This document shows positions 11,438 to 23,929 of a DNA stretch of 64,000 bases, piece after piece. Position numbers and translations under genes: made by a program. Source of the stretch: Auanema rhodensis (taxonomy: Eukaryota; Nematoda; Chromadorea; Rhabditida; Rhabditidae); NCBI GenBank assembly GCA_964057225.1, contig OZ059899.1, positions 124,001 to 188,000 on the forward strand, given 5' to 3'. Below the pieces are notes generated by a model, which saw nothing but the letters and a program-made list of their open reading frames with translations, made no database searches and was not told where the DNA came from. The stretch's first letter is position 1, and the number at the start of each line of letters is the position of its first letter.

Positions 11438-14400
11438 ATGCACCAATATCAATAAAAATTTGTTTTTAGACTAATATGGACATGGGGAATCTAATTTTGA
11501 AAACCGCATCTCTTTATCTTTCACGTGAAGCGAGTTACATACCAAGTGCACATCACGTGTACATTTAATTAGCATAAATTAAAGTTCACGTAAATTTCAA
11601 AGTCATGCTTACCATGCACCAATATCAATAAAAATTTGTTTTTAGACTAATATGGACATGGGGAATCTAATTTTGAAAACCGCATCTCTTCATCTTTCAC
11701 GTGAAGCGAGTTACATACCAAGTGCACATCACGTGTACATTTAATTAGCATAAATTAAAGTTCACGTAAATTTCAAAGTCATGGTTACCATGCACCAATA
11801 TCAATAAAAATTTGTTTTTAGACTAATATGGACATGGGGAATCTAATTTTGAAAACCGCATCTCTTCATCTTTCACGTGAAGCGAGTTACATACCAAGTG
11901 CACATCACGTGTACATTTAATTAGCATAAATTAAAGTTCACGTAAATTTCAAAGTCATGGTTACCATGCACCAATATCAATAAAAATTTGTTTTTAGACT
12001 AATATGGACATGGGGAATCTAATTTTGAAAACCGCATCTCTTTATCTTTCACGTGAAGCGAGTTACATACCAAGTGCTCATCACGTGTACATTTAATTAG
12101 CATAAATTAAAGTTCACGTAAATTTCAAAGTCATGGTTACCATGCACCAAATCAATAAAAATTTGTTTTTAGACTAATATGGACATGGGGAATCTAATTT
12201 TGAAAACCGCATCTCTTTATCTTTCACGTGAAGCGAGTTACATACCAAGTGCACATCACGTGTACATTTAATTAGCATAAATTAAAGTTCACGTAAATTT
12301 CAAAGTCATGGTTACCATGAACCAATATCAATAAAAATTTGTTTTTAGACTAATATGGACATGGGGAATCTAATTTTGAAAACCGCATCTCTTCATCTTT
12401 CACGTGAAGCGAGTTACATACCAAGTGCACATCACGTGTACATTTAATTAGCATAAATTAAAGTTCACGTAAATTTCAAAGTCATGGTTACCATGCACCA
12501 ATATCAATAAAAATTTGTTTTTAGACTAATATGGACATGGGGAATCTAATTTTGAAAACCGCATCTCTTTATCTTTCACGTTAAGCGAGTTACATACCAA
12601 GTGCACATCACGTGTACATTTAATTAGCATAAATTAAAGTTCACGTAAATTTCAAAGTCATGGTTACCATGCACCAATATCAATAAAAATTTGTTTTTAG
12701 ACTAATATGGACATGGGGAATCTAATTTTGAAAACCGCATCTCTTTATCTTTCACGTGAAGCGAGTTACATACCAAGTGCACATCACGTGTACATTCAAT
12801 TAGCATAAATTAAAGTTCACGTAAATTTCAAAGTCATGGTTACAATGAACCAATATCAATAAAAATTTGTTTTTAGACTAATATGGACATGGGGAATCTA
12901 ATTTTGAAAACCGCATCTCTTTATCTTTCACGTGAAGCGAGTTACATACCAAGTGCACATCACGTGTACATTTAATTAGCATAAATTAAAGTTCACGTAA
13001 ATTTCAAAGTCATGGTTACCATGAACCAATATCAATAAAAATTTGTTTTTAGACTAATATGGACATGAGGAATCTAATTTTGAAAACCGCATCTCTTTAT
13101 CTTTCACGTGAAGCGAGTTACATACCAAGTGCACATCACGTGTACATTTAATTAGCATAAATTAAAGTTCACGTAAATTTCAAAGTCATGGTTACCATGC
13201 ACCAATATCAATAAAAATTTGTTTTTAGACTAATATGGACATGGGGAATCTAATTTTGAAAACCGCATCTCTTCATCTTTCACGTGAAGCGAGTTACATA
13301 CCAAGTGCACATCAAGTGTACATTTAATTAGCATAAATTAAAGTTCACGTAAATTTCAAAGTCATGGTTACCATGCACCAATATCAATAAAAATTTGTTT
13401 TTAGACTAATATGGACATGGGGAATCTAATTTTGAAAACCGCATCTCTTTATCTTTCACGTGAAGCGAGTTACATACCAAGTGCACATCACGTGTACATT
13501 TAATTAGCATAAATTAAAGTTCACGTAAATTTCAAAGTCATGGTTACCATGCACCAATATCAATAAAAATTTGTTTTTAGACTAATATGGACATGGGGAA
13601 TCTAATTTTGATAACCGCATCTCTTTATCTTTCACGTGAAGCGAGTTACATACCAAGTGCACATCACGTGTACATTTAATTAGCATAAATTAAAGTTCAC
13701 GTAAATTTCAAAGTCATGGTTACCATGAAGCAATATCAATAAAAATTTGTTTTTAGACTAATATGGACATGAGGAATCTAATTTTGAAAACCGCATCTCT
13801 TTATCTTTCACGTGAAGCGAGTTACATACCAAGTGCACATCACGTGTACATTAAATTAGCATAAATTAAAGTTCACGTAAATTTCAAAGTCATGGTTACC
13901 ATGAACCAATATCAATAAAAATTTGTTTTTAGACTAATATGGACATGGGGAATCTAATTTTGAAAACCGCATCTCTTTATCTTTCACGTGAAGCGAGTTA
14001 CATACCAAGTGCACATCACGTGTACATTTAATTAGCATAAATTAAAGTTCACGTAAATTTCAAAGTCATGGTTACCATGCACCAATATCAATAAAAATTT
14101 GTTTTTAGACTAATATGGACATGAGAAATCTAATTTTGAAAACCGCATCTCTTTATCTTTCACGTGAAGCGAGTTACATACCAAGTGCACATCACGTGTA
14201 CATTTAATTAGCATAAATTAAAGTTCACGTAAATTTCAAAGTCATGGTTACCATGCACCAATATCAATAAAAATTTGTTTTTAGACTAATATGGACATGG
14301 GGAATCTAATTTTGAAAACCGCATCTCTTTATCTTTCACGTGAAGCGAGTTACATACCAAGTGCACATCACGTGTACATTTAATTAGCATAAATTAAAGT

Positions 14401-15836
14401 TCACGTAAATTTCAAAGTCATGGTTACCATGCACCAATATCAATAAAAATATGTTTTTAGACTAATATGGACATGGGGAATCTAATTTTGAAAACCGCAT
14501 CTCTTTATCTTTCACGTGAAGCGAGTTACATACCAAGTGCACATCACGTGTACATTTAATTAGCATAAATTAAAGTTCACGTAAATTTCAAAGTCATGCT
14601 TACCATGCACCAATATCAATAAAAATTTGTTTTTAGACTAATATGGACATGGGGAATCTAATTTTGAAAACCGCATCTCTTCATCTTTCACGTGAAGCGA
14701 GTTACATACCAAGTGCACATCACGTGTACATTTAATTAGCATAAATTAAAGTTCACGTAAATTTCAAAGTCATGGTTACCATGCACCAATATCAATAAAA
14801 ATTTGTTTTTAGACTAATATGGACATGGGGAATCTAATTTTGAAAACCGCATCTCTTTATCTTTCACGTGAAGCGAGTTACATACCAAGTGCACATCACG
14901 TGTACATTTAGTTAGCATAAATTAAAGTTCACGTAAATTTCAAAGTCATGGTTACCATGCACCAATATCAATAAAAATATGTTTTTAGACTAATATGGAC
15001 ATGGGGAATCTAATTTTGAAAACCGCATCTCTTTATCTTTCACGTGAAGCGAGTTACATACCAAGTGCACATCACGTGTACATTCAATTAGCATAAATTA
15101 AAGTTCACGTAAATTTCAAAGTCATGGTTACAATGAACCAATATCAATAAAAATTTGTTTTTAGACTAATATGGACATGGGGAATCTAATTTTGAAAACC
15201 GCATCTCTTTATCTTTCACGTGAAGCGAGTTACATACCAAGTGCACATCACGTGTACATTTAATTAGCATAAATTAAAGTTCACGTAAATTTCAAAGTCA
15301 TGGTTACCATGCACCAATATCAATAAAAATTTGTTTTTAGACTAATATGGACATGGGGAATCTAATTTTGAAAACCGCATCTCTTTATCTTTCACGTGAA
15401 GCGAGTTACATACCAAGTGCACATCACGTGTACATTTAATTAGCATAAATTAAAGTTCACGTAAATTTCAAAGTCATGGTTACCATGCACCAATATCAAT
15501 AAAAATTTGTTTTTAGACTAATATGGACATGGGGAATCTAATTTTGAAAACCGCATCTCTTCATCTTTCACGTGAAGCGAGTTACATACCAAGTGCACAT
15601 CAAGTGTACATTTAATTAGCATAAATTAAAGTTCACGTAAATTTCAAAGTCATGGTTACCATGCACCAATATCAATAAAAATTTGTTTTTAGACTAATAT
15701 GGACATGGGGAATCTAATTTTGAAAACCGCATCTCTTTATCTTTCACGTGAAGCGAGTTACATACCAAGTGCACATCACGTGTACATTTAATTAGCATAA
15801 ATTAAAGTTCACGTAAATTTCAAAGTCATGGTTACC
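11438..15836. repeat. 25-monomer block, copy D (M66-M90)
   Basis: Partner of 6335-10733. Monomer order and classes agree except at M75 (13021-13196), which has A4 and GAGGAATC where the partner M46 has C78 and A119. M76 then resumes the series. M85 carries a private TTTAGTTAGC change. After M90 the two copies part: M91 has A22 and T64, and belongs to the 39-monomer block, whereas the equivalent M62 has G81. Confidence 0.82.
13021..13196. repeat. Substituted monomer M75 inside a duplicated block
   Basis: In three related series a doublet of C78+A119 monomers precedes the consensus and T64 units (M46-M47, M116-M117, M131-M132). Here the first of the doublet is replaced by a unit with A4 and GAGGAATC, without C78 or A119. 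All flanking units keep their order and spacing, so the array length is unchanged. This is the pattern expected from a conversion tract about one monomer long, or from balanced gain and loss of one unit each. Confidence 0.6.
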
Positions 15837-18800
15837 ATGCACCAATATCAATAAAAAATTGTTTTTAGACTAATATGGACATGGGGAATCTAATTTTGAT
15901 AACCGCATCTCTTTATCTTTCACGTGAAGCGAGTTACATACCAAGTGCACATCACGTGTACATTTAATTAGCATAAATTAAAGTTCACGTAAATTTCAAA
16001 GTCATGGTTACCATGAAGCAATATCAATAAAAATTTGTTTTTAGACTAATATGGACATGGGGAATCTAATTTTGAAAACCGCATCTCTTTATCTTTCACG
16101 TGAAGCGAGTTACATACCAAGGGCACATCACGTGTACATTTAATTAGCATAAATTAAAGTTCAAGTAAATTTCAAAGTCATGGTTACCATGAACCAATAT
16201 CAATAAAAATTTGTTTTTAGACTAATATGGACATGGGGAATCTAATTTTGAAAACCGCATCTCTTCATCTTTCACGTGAAGCGAGTTACATACCAAGTGC
16301 ACATCACGTGTACATTTAATTAGCATAAATTAAAGTTCACGTAAATTTCAAAGTCATGGTTACCATGAAGCAATATCAATAAAAATTTGTTTTTAGACTA
16401 ATATGGACATGGGGAATCTAATTTTGAAAACCGCATCTCTTTATCTTTCACGTGAAGCGAGTTACATACCAAGTGCTCATCACGTGTACATTTAATTAGC
16501 ATAAATTAAAGTTCACGTAAATTTCAAAGTCATGGTTACCATGCACCAAATCAATAAAAATTTGTTTTTAGACTAATATGGACATGGGGAATCTAATTTT
16601 GAAAACCGCATCTCTTTATCTTTCACGTGAAGCGAGTTACATACCAAGTGCACATCACGTGTACATTTAATTAGCATAAATTAAAGTTCACGTAAATTTC
16701 AAAGTCATGGTTACCATGAAGCAATATCAATAAAAATTTGTTTTTAGACTAATATGGACATGGGGAATCTAATTTTGAAAACCGCATCTCTTTATCTTTC
16801 ACGTGAAGCGAGTTACATACCAAGGGCACATCACGTGTACATTTAATTAGCATAAATTAAAGTTCAAGTAAATTTCAAAGTCATGGTTACCATGAACCAA
16901 TATCAATAAAAATTTGTTTTTAGACTAATATGGACATGGGGAATCTAATTTTGAAAACCGAATCTCTTCATCTTTCACGTGAAGCGAGTTACATACCAAG
17001 TGCACATCACGTGTACATTTAATTAGCATAAATTAAAGTTCACGTAAATTTCAAAGTCATGGTTACCATGCACCAATATCAATAAAAATTTGTTTTTAGA
17101 CTAATATGGACATGGGGAATCTAATTTTGAAAACCGCATCTTTTTATCTTTCACGTTAAGCGAGTTACATACCAAGTGCACATCACGTGTACATTTAATT
17201 AGCATAAATTAAAGTTCACGTAAATTTCAAAGTCATAGTTACCATGCACCAATATCAATAAAAATTTGTTTTTAGACTACTATGGACATGGGGAATCTAA
17301 TTTTGAAAACCGCATCTCTTTATCTTTCACGTGAAGCGAGTTACATACCAAGTGCACATCACGTGTACATTTAATTAGCATAAATTAAAGTTCACGTAAA
17401 TTTCAAAGTCATGGTTACCATGAAGCAATATCAATAAAAATTTGTTTTTAGACTAATATGGACATGGGGAATCTAATTTTGAAAACCGCATCTCTTTATC
17501 TTTCACGTGAAGCGAGTTACATACCAAGTGCACATCACGTGTACATTTAATTAGCATAAATTAAAGTTCACGTAAATTTCAAAGTCATGGTTACCATGAA
17601 CCAATATCAATAAAAATTTGTTTTTAGACTAATATGGACATGGGGAATCTAATTTTGAAAACCGCATCTCTTTATCTTTCACGTGAAGCGAGTTACATAC
17701 CAAGTGCACATCACGTGTACATTTAATTAGCATAAATTAAAGTTCACGTAAATTTCAAAGTCATGGTTACCATGCACCAATATCAATAAAAATTTGTTTT
17801 TAGACTAATATGGACATGGGGAATCTAATTTTGAAAACCGCATCTCTTTATGTTTCACGTGAAGCGAGTTACATACCAAGTGCACATCACGTGTACATTT
17901 AATTAGCATAAATTAAAGTTCACGTAAATTTCAAAGTCATGGTTACCATGCACCAATATCAATAAAAATTTGTTTTTAGACTAATATGGACATGGGGAAT
18001 CTAATTTTGAAAACCGCATCTCTTTATCTTTCACGTGAAGCGAGTGACAGACCAAGTGCACATCACGTGTACATTTAATTAGCATAAATTAAAGTTCACG
18101 TAAATTTCAAAGTCATGGTTACCATGAACCAATATCAATAAAAATTTGTTTTTAGACTAATATGGACATGGGGAATCTAATTTTGAAAACCGCATCTCTT
18201 TATCTTTCACGTGAAGCAAGTTACATACCAAGTGCACATCACGTGTACATTTAATTAGCATAAATTAAAGTTCACGTAAATTTCAAAGTCATAGTTACCA
18301 TGCACCAATATCAATAAAAATTTGTTTTTAGACTAATATGGACATGGGGAATCTAATTTTGAAAACCGCATCTCTTTATCTTTCACGTGAAGCGAGTTAC
18401 ATACCAATTGCACATCACGTGTACATTTAATTAGCATAAATTAAAGTTCACGTAAATTTCAAAGTCATGGTTACCATGCACCAATATCAATAAAAATTTG
18501 TTTTTAGACTAATATGGACATGGGGAATCTAATTTTGAAAACCGCATCTCTTTATCTTTCACGTGAAGCGAGTTACATACCAAGTGCACATCACGTGTAC
18601 ATTTAATTAGCATAAATTAAAGTTCACGTAAATTTCAAAGTCATGGTTACCATGCACCAATATCAATAAAAATTTGTTTTTAGACTAATATGGACATGGG
18701 GAATCTAATTTTGAAAACCGCATCTCTTTATCTTTCACGTGAAGCGAGTTACATACCAAGTGCACATCACGTGTACATTTAATTAGCATAAATTAAAGTT

Positions 18801-21800
18801 CACGTAAATTTCAAAGTCATGCTTACCATGCACCAATATCAATAAAAATTTGTTTTTAGACTAATATGGACATGGGGAATCTAATTTTGAAAACCGCATC
18901 TCTTCATCTTTCACGTGAAGCGAGTTACATACCAAGTGCACATCACGTGTACATTTAATTAGCATAAATTAAAGTTCACGTAAATTTCAAAGTCATGGTT
19001 ACCATGCACCAATATCAATAAAAATTTGTTTTTAGACTAATATGGACATGGGGAATCTAATTTTGAAAACCGCATCTCTTCATCTTTCACGTGAAGCGAG
19101 TTACATACCAAGTGCACATCACGTGTACATTTAATTAGCATAAATTAAAGTTCACGTAAATTTCAAAGTCATGGTTACCATGCACCAATATCAATAAAAA
19201 TTTGTTTTTAGACTAATATGGACATGGGGAATCTAATTTTGAAAACCGCATCTCTTTATCTTTCACGTGAAGCGAGTTACATACCAAGTGCTCATCACGT
19301 GTACATTTAATTAGCATAAATTAAAGTTCACGTAAATTTCAAAGTCATGGTTACCATGCACCAAATCAATAAAAATTTGTTTTTAGACTAATATGGACAT
19401 GGGGAATCTAATTTTGAAAACCGCATCTCTTTATCTTTCACGTGAAGCGAGTTACATACCAAGTGCACATCACGTGTACATTTAATTAGCATAAATTAAA
19501 GTTCACGTAAATTTCAAAGTCATGGTTACCATGAACCAATATCAATAAAAATTTGTTTTTAGACTAATATGGACATGGGGAATCTAATTTTGAAAACCGC
19601 ATCTCTTCATCTTTCACGTGAAGCGAGTTACATACCAAGTGCACATCACGTGTACATTTAATTAGCATAAATTAAAGTTCACGTAAATTTCAAAGTCATG
19701 GTTACCATGCACCAATATCAATAAAAATTTGTTTTTAGACTAATATGGACATGGGGAATCTAATTTTGAAAACCGCATCTCTTTATCTTTCACGTTAAGC
19801 GAGTTACATACCAAGTGCACATCACGTGTACATTTAATTAGCATAAATTAAAGTTCACGTAAATTTCAAAGTCATGGTTACCATGCACCAATATCAATAA
19901 AAATTTGTTTTTAGACTAATATGGACATGGGGAATCTAATTTTGAAAACCGCATCTCTTTATCTTTCACGTGAAGCGAGTTACATACCAAGTGCACATCA
20001 CGTGTACATTCAATTAGCATAAATTAAAGTTCACGTAAATTTCAAAGTCATGGTTACAATGAACCAATATCAATAAAAATTTGTTTTTAGACTAATATGG
20101 ACATGGGGAATCTAATTTTGAAAACCGCATCTCTTTATCTTTCACGTGAAGCGAGTTACATACCAAGTGCACATCACGTGTACATTTAATTAGCATAAAT
20201 TAAAGTTCACGTAAATTTCAAAGTCATGGTTACCATGCACCAATATCAATAAAAATTTGTTTTTAGACTAATATGGACATGGGGAATCTAATTTTGAAAA
20301 CCGCATCTCTTCATCTTTCACGTGAAGCGAGTTACATACCAAGTGCACATCAAGTGTACATTTAATTAGCATAAATTAAAGTTCACGTAAATTTCAAAGT
20401 CATGGTTACCATGCACCAATATCAATAAAAATTTGTTTTTAGACTAATATGGACATGGGGAATCTAATTTTGAAAACCGCATCTCTTCATCTTTCACGTG
20501 AAGCGAGTTACATACCAAGTGCACATCAAGTGTACATTTAATTAGCATAAATTAAAGTTCACGTAAATTTCAAAGTCATGGTTACCATGCACCAATATCA
20601 ATAAAAATTTGTTTTTAGACTAATATGGACATGGGGAATCTAATTTTGAAAACCGCATCTCTTTATCTTTCACGTGAAGCGAGTTACATACCAAGTGCAC
20701 ATCACGTGTACATTTAATTAGCATAAATTAAAGTTCACGTAAATTTCAAAGTCATGGTTACCATGCACCAATATCAATAAAAATTTGTTTTTAGACTAAT
20801 ATGGACATGGGGAATCTAATTTTGATAACCGCATCTCTTTATCTTTCACGTGAAGCGAGTTACATACCAAGTGCACATCACGTGTACATTTAATTAGCAT
20901 AAATTAAAGTTCACGTAAATTTCAAAGTCATGGTTACCATGAAGCAATATCAATAAAAATTTGTTTTTAGACTAATATGGACATGAGGAATCTAATTTTG
21001 AAAACCGCATCTCTTTATCTTTCACGTGAAGCGAGTTACATACCAAGTGCACATCACGTGTACATTAAATTAGCATAAATTAAAGTTCACGTAAATTTCA
21101 AAGTCATGGTTACCATGAACCAATATCAATAAAAATTTGTTTTTAGACTAATATGGACAAGGGGAATCTAATTTTGAAAACCGCATCTCTTTATCTTTCA
21201 CGTGAAGCGAGTTACATACCAAGTGCACATCACGTGTACATTTAATTAGCATAAATTAAAGTTCACGTAAATTTCAAAGTCATGGTTACCATGCACCAAT
21301 ATCAATAAAAATTTGTTTTTAGACTAATATGGACATGAGAAATCTAATTTTGAAAACCGCATCTCTTTATCTTTCACGTGAAGCGAGTTACATACCAAGT
21401 GCACATCACGTGTACATTTAATTAGCATAAATTAAAGTTCACGTAAATTTCAAAGTCATGGTTACCATGCACCAATATCAATAAAAATTTGTTTTTAGAC
21501 TAATATGGACATGGGGAATCTAATTTTGAAAACCGCATCTCTTTATCTTTCACGTGAAGCGAGTTACATACCAAGTGCACATCACGTGTACATTTAATTA
21601 GCATAAATTAAAGTTCACGTAAATTTCAAAGTCATGGTTACCATGCACCAATATCAATAAAAATATGTTTTTAGACTAATATGGACATGGGGAATCTAAT
21701 TTTGAAAACCGCATCTCTTTATCTTTCACGTGAAGCGAGTTACATACCAAGTGCACATCACGTGTACATTTAATTAGCATAAATTAAAGTTCACGTAAAT

Positions 21801-21994
21801 TTCAAAGTCATGCTTACCATGCACCAATATCAATAAAAATTTGTTTTTAGACTAATATGGACATGGGGAATCTAATTTTGAAAACCGCATCTCTTCATCT
21901 TTCACGTGAAGCGAGTTACATACCAAGTGCACATCACGTGTACATTTAATTAGCATAAATTAAAGTTCACGTAAATTTCAAAGTCATGGTTACC
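15133..21994. repeat. 39-monomer block, copy B (M87-M125), 6,862 bp
   Basis: Partner of 2816-9677, with three differences seen by eye. At its 3' end M125 (C78) still matches M55. M126 has C78 where M56 is consensus, so the match stops at about 21995. At its 5' end M85 does not match M15. The combined matched length including M16/M86 is 40 monomers, about 7.0 kb. Near identity over this length implies recent copying relative to the single-base divergence among classes, or ongoing homogenisation. Confidence 0.85.
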
Positions 21995-23929
21995 ATGCAC
22001 CAATATCAATAAAAATTTGTTTTTAGACTAATATGGACATGGGGAATCTAATTTTGAAAACCGCATCTCTTCATCTTTCACGTGAAGCGAGTTACATACC
22101 AAGTGCACATCACGTGTACATTTAATTAGCATAAATTAAAGTTCACGTAAATTTCAAAGTCATGGTTACCATGCACCAATATCAATAAAAATTTGTTTTT
22201 AGACTAATATGGACATGGGGAATCTAATTTTGAAAACCGCATCTCTTTATCTTTCACGTGAAGCGAGTTACATACCAAGTGCTCATCACGTGTACATTTA
22301 ATTAGCATAAATTAAAGTTCACGTAAATTTCAAAGTCATGGTTACCATGCACCAAATCAATAAAAATTTGTTTTTAGACTAATATGGACATGGGGAATCT
22401 AATTTTGAAAACCGCATCTCTTTATCTTTCACGTGAAGCGAGTTACATACCAAGTGCACATCACGTGTACATTTAATTAGCATAAATTAAAGTTCACGTA
22501 AATTTCAAAGTCATGGTTACCATGTAGCAATATCAATAAAAATTTGTTTTTAGACTAATATGGACATGGGGAATCTAATTTTGAAAACCGCATCTCTTTA
22601 TCTTTCACGTGAAGCGAGTTACATACCAAGGGCACATCACGTGTACATTTAATTAGCATAAATTAAAGTTCAAGTAAATTTCAAAGTCATGGTTACCATG
22701 AACCAATATCAATAAAAATTTGTTTTTAGACTAATATGGACATGGGGAATCTAATTTTGAAAACCGCATCTCTTCATCTTTCACGTGAAGCGAGTTACAT
22801 ACCAAGTGCACATCACGTGTACATTTAATTAGCATAAATTAAAGTTCACGTAAATTTCAAAGTCATGGTTACCATGCACCAATATCAATAAAAATTTGTT
22901 TTTAGACTAATATGGACATGGGGAATCTAATTTTGAAAACCGCATCTCTTCATCTTTCACGTGAAGCGAGTTACATACCAAGTGCACATCAAGTGTACAT
23001 TTAATTAGCATAAATTAAAGTTCACGTAAATTTCAAAGTCATGGTTACCATGCACCAATATCAATAAAAATTTGTTTTTAGACTAATATGGACATGGGGA
23101 ATCTAATTTTGAAAACCGCATCTCTTCATCTTTCACGTGAAGCGAGTTACATACCAAGTGCACATCAAGTGTACATTTAATTAGCATAAATTAAAGTTCA
23201 CGTAAATTTCAAAGTCATGGTTACCATGCACCAATATCAATAAAAATTTGTTTTTAGACTAATATGGACATGGGGAATCTAATTTTGAAAACCGCATCTC
23301 TTTATCTTTCACGTGAAGCGAGTTACATACCAAGTGCACATCACGTGTACATTTAATTAGCATAAATTAAAGTTCACGTAAATTTCAAAGTCATGGTTAC
23401 CATGCACCAATATCAATAAAAATTTGTTTTTAGACTAATATGGACATGGGGAATCTAATTTTGATAACCGCATCTCTTTATCTTTCACGTGAAGCGAGTT
23501 ACATACCAAGTGCACATCACGTGTACATTTAATTAGCATAAATTAAAGTTCACGTAAATTTCAAAGTCATGGTTACCATGAAGCAATATCAATAAAAATT
23601 TGTTTTTAGACTAATATGGACATGAGGAATCTAATTTTGAAAACCGCATCTCTTTATCTTTCACGTGAAGCGAGTTACATACCAAGTGCACATCACGTGT
23701 ACATTTAATTAGCATAAATTAAAGTTCACGTAAATTTCAAAGTCATGGTTACCATGCACCAATATCAATAAAAATTTGTTTTTAGACTAATATGGACATG
23801 AGAAATCTAATTTTGAAAACCGCATCTCTTTATCTTTCACGTGAAGCGAGTTACATACCAAGTGCACATCACGTGTACATTTAATTAGCATAAATTAAAG
23901 TTCACGTAAATTTCAAAGTCATGGTTACC
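21995..23929. repeat. Left-zone end segment M126-M136
   Basis: Eleven monomers repeat left-zone themes in a shortened order: C78; T113; deletion; G110+A152; A4+C78; two C78+A119 units; consensus; T64; AAG+A48; GAGAAATC. M129 starts ATGTAGC, a private change of the AAG class. M135 is a hybrid. The C119A marker is last seen here (M132), so this is the end of the typical left zone. Confidence 0.75.
23578..23753. repeat. Hybrid monomer M135, footprint of a one-monomer loss
   Basis: The start (ATGAAGC, GAGGAATC) is that of M50, M79 and M120, but the later part has the ordinary ACATTTAATT instead of their ACATTAAATT. The next monomer is the GAGAAATC class. In the parallel series M50-M52 and M120-M122 an A4 consensus unit stands between these two. 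Fusing the 5' part of M120 to the 3' part of M121 reproduces M135 exactly, so a 176-bp in-register deletion explains it. Confidence 0.7.

Larger units (their letters stand above)
9678..15132. repeat. Left-zone segment M56-M86 between the two large copies
   Basis: Thirty-one monomers separate copy A from copy B of the 39-monomer block. The segment begins with consensus M56, then the hybrid M57, runs through M62 (G81), M63 (GTGACAGACC) and M64 (A95+A170), a set also found at M5-M7, M32-M34 and M102-M104, and then enters the second copy of the 25-monomer block at M66. One unit is missing relative to the M32-M37 series: M35 (CCAATTGCAC) and M36 are represented only by M65. The segment ends in M86, another AAATATG/CATTCAATT/TTACAATG hybrid like M57. 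Confidence 0.8.
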
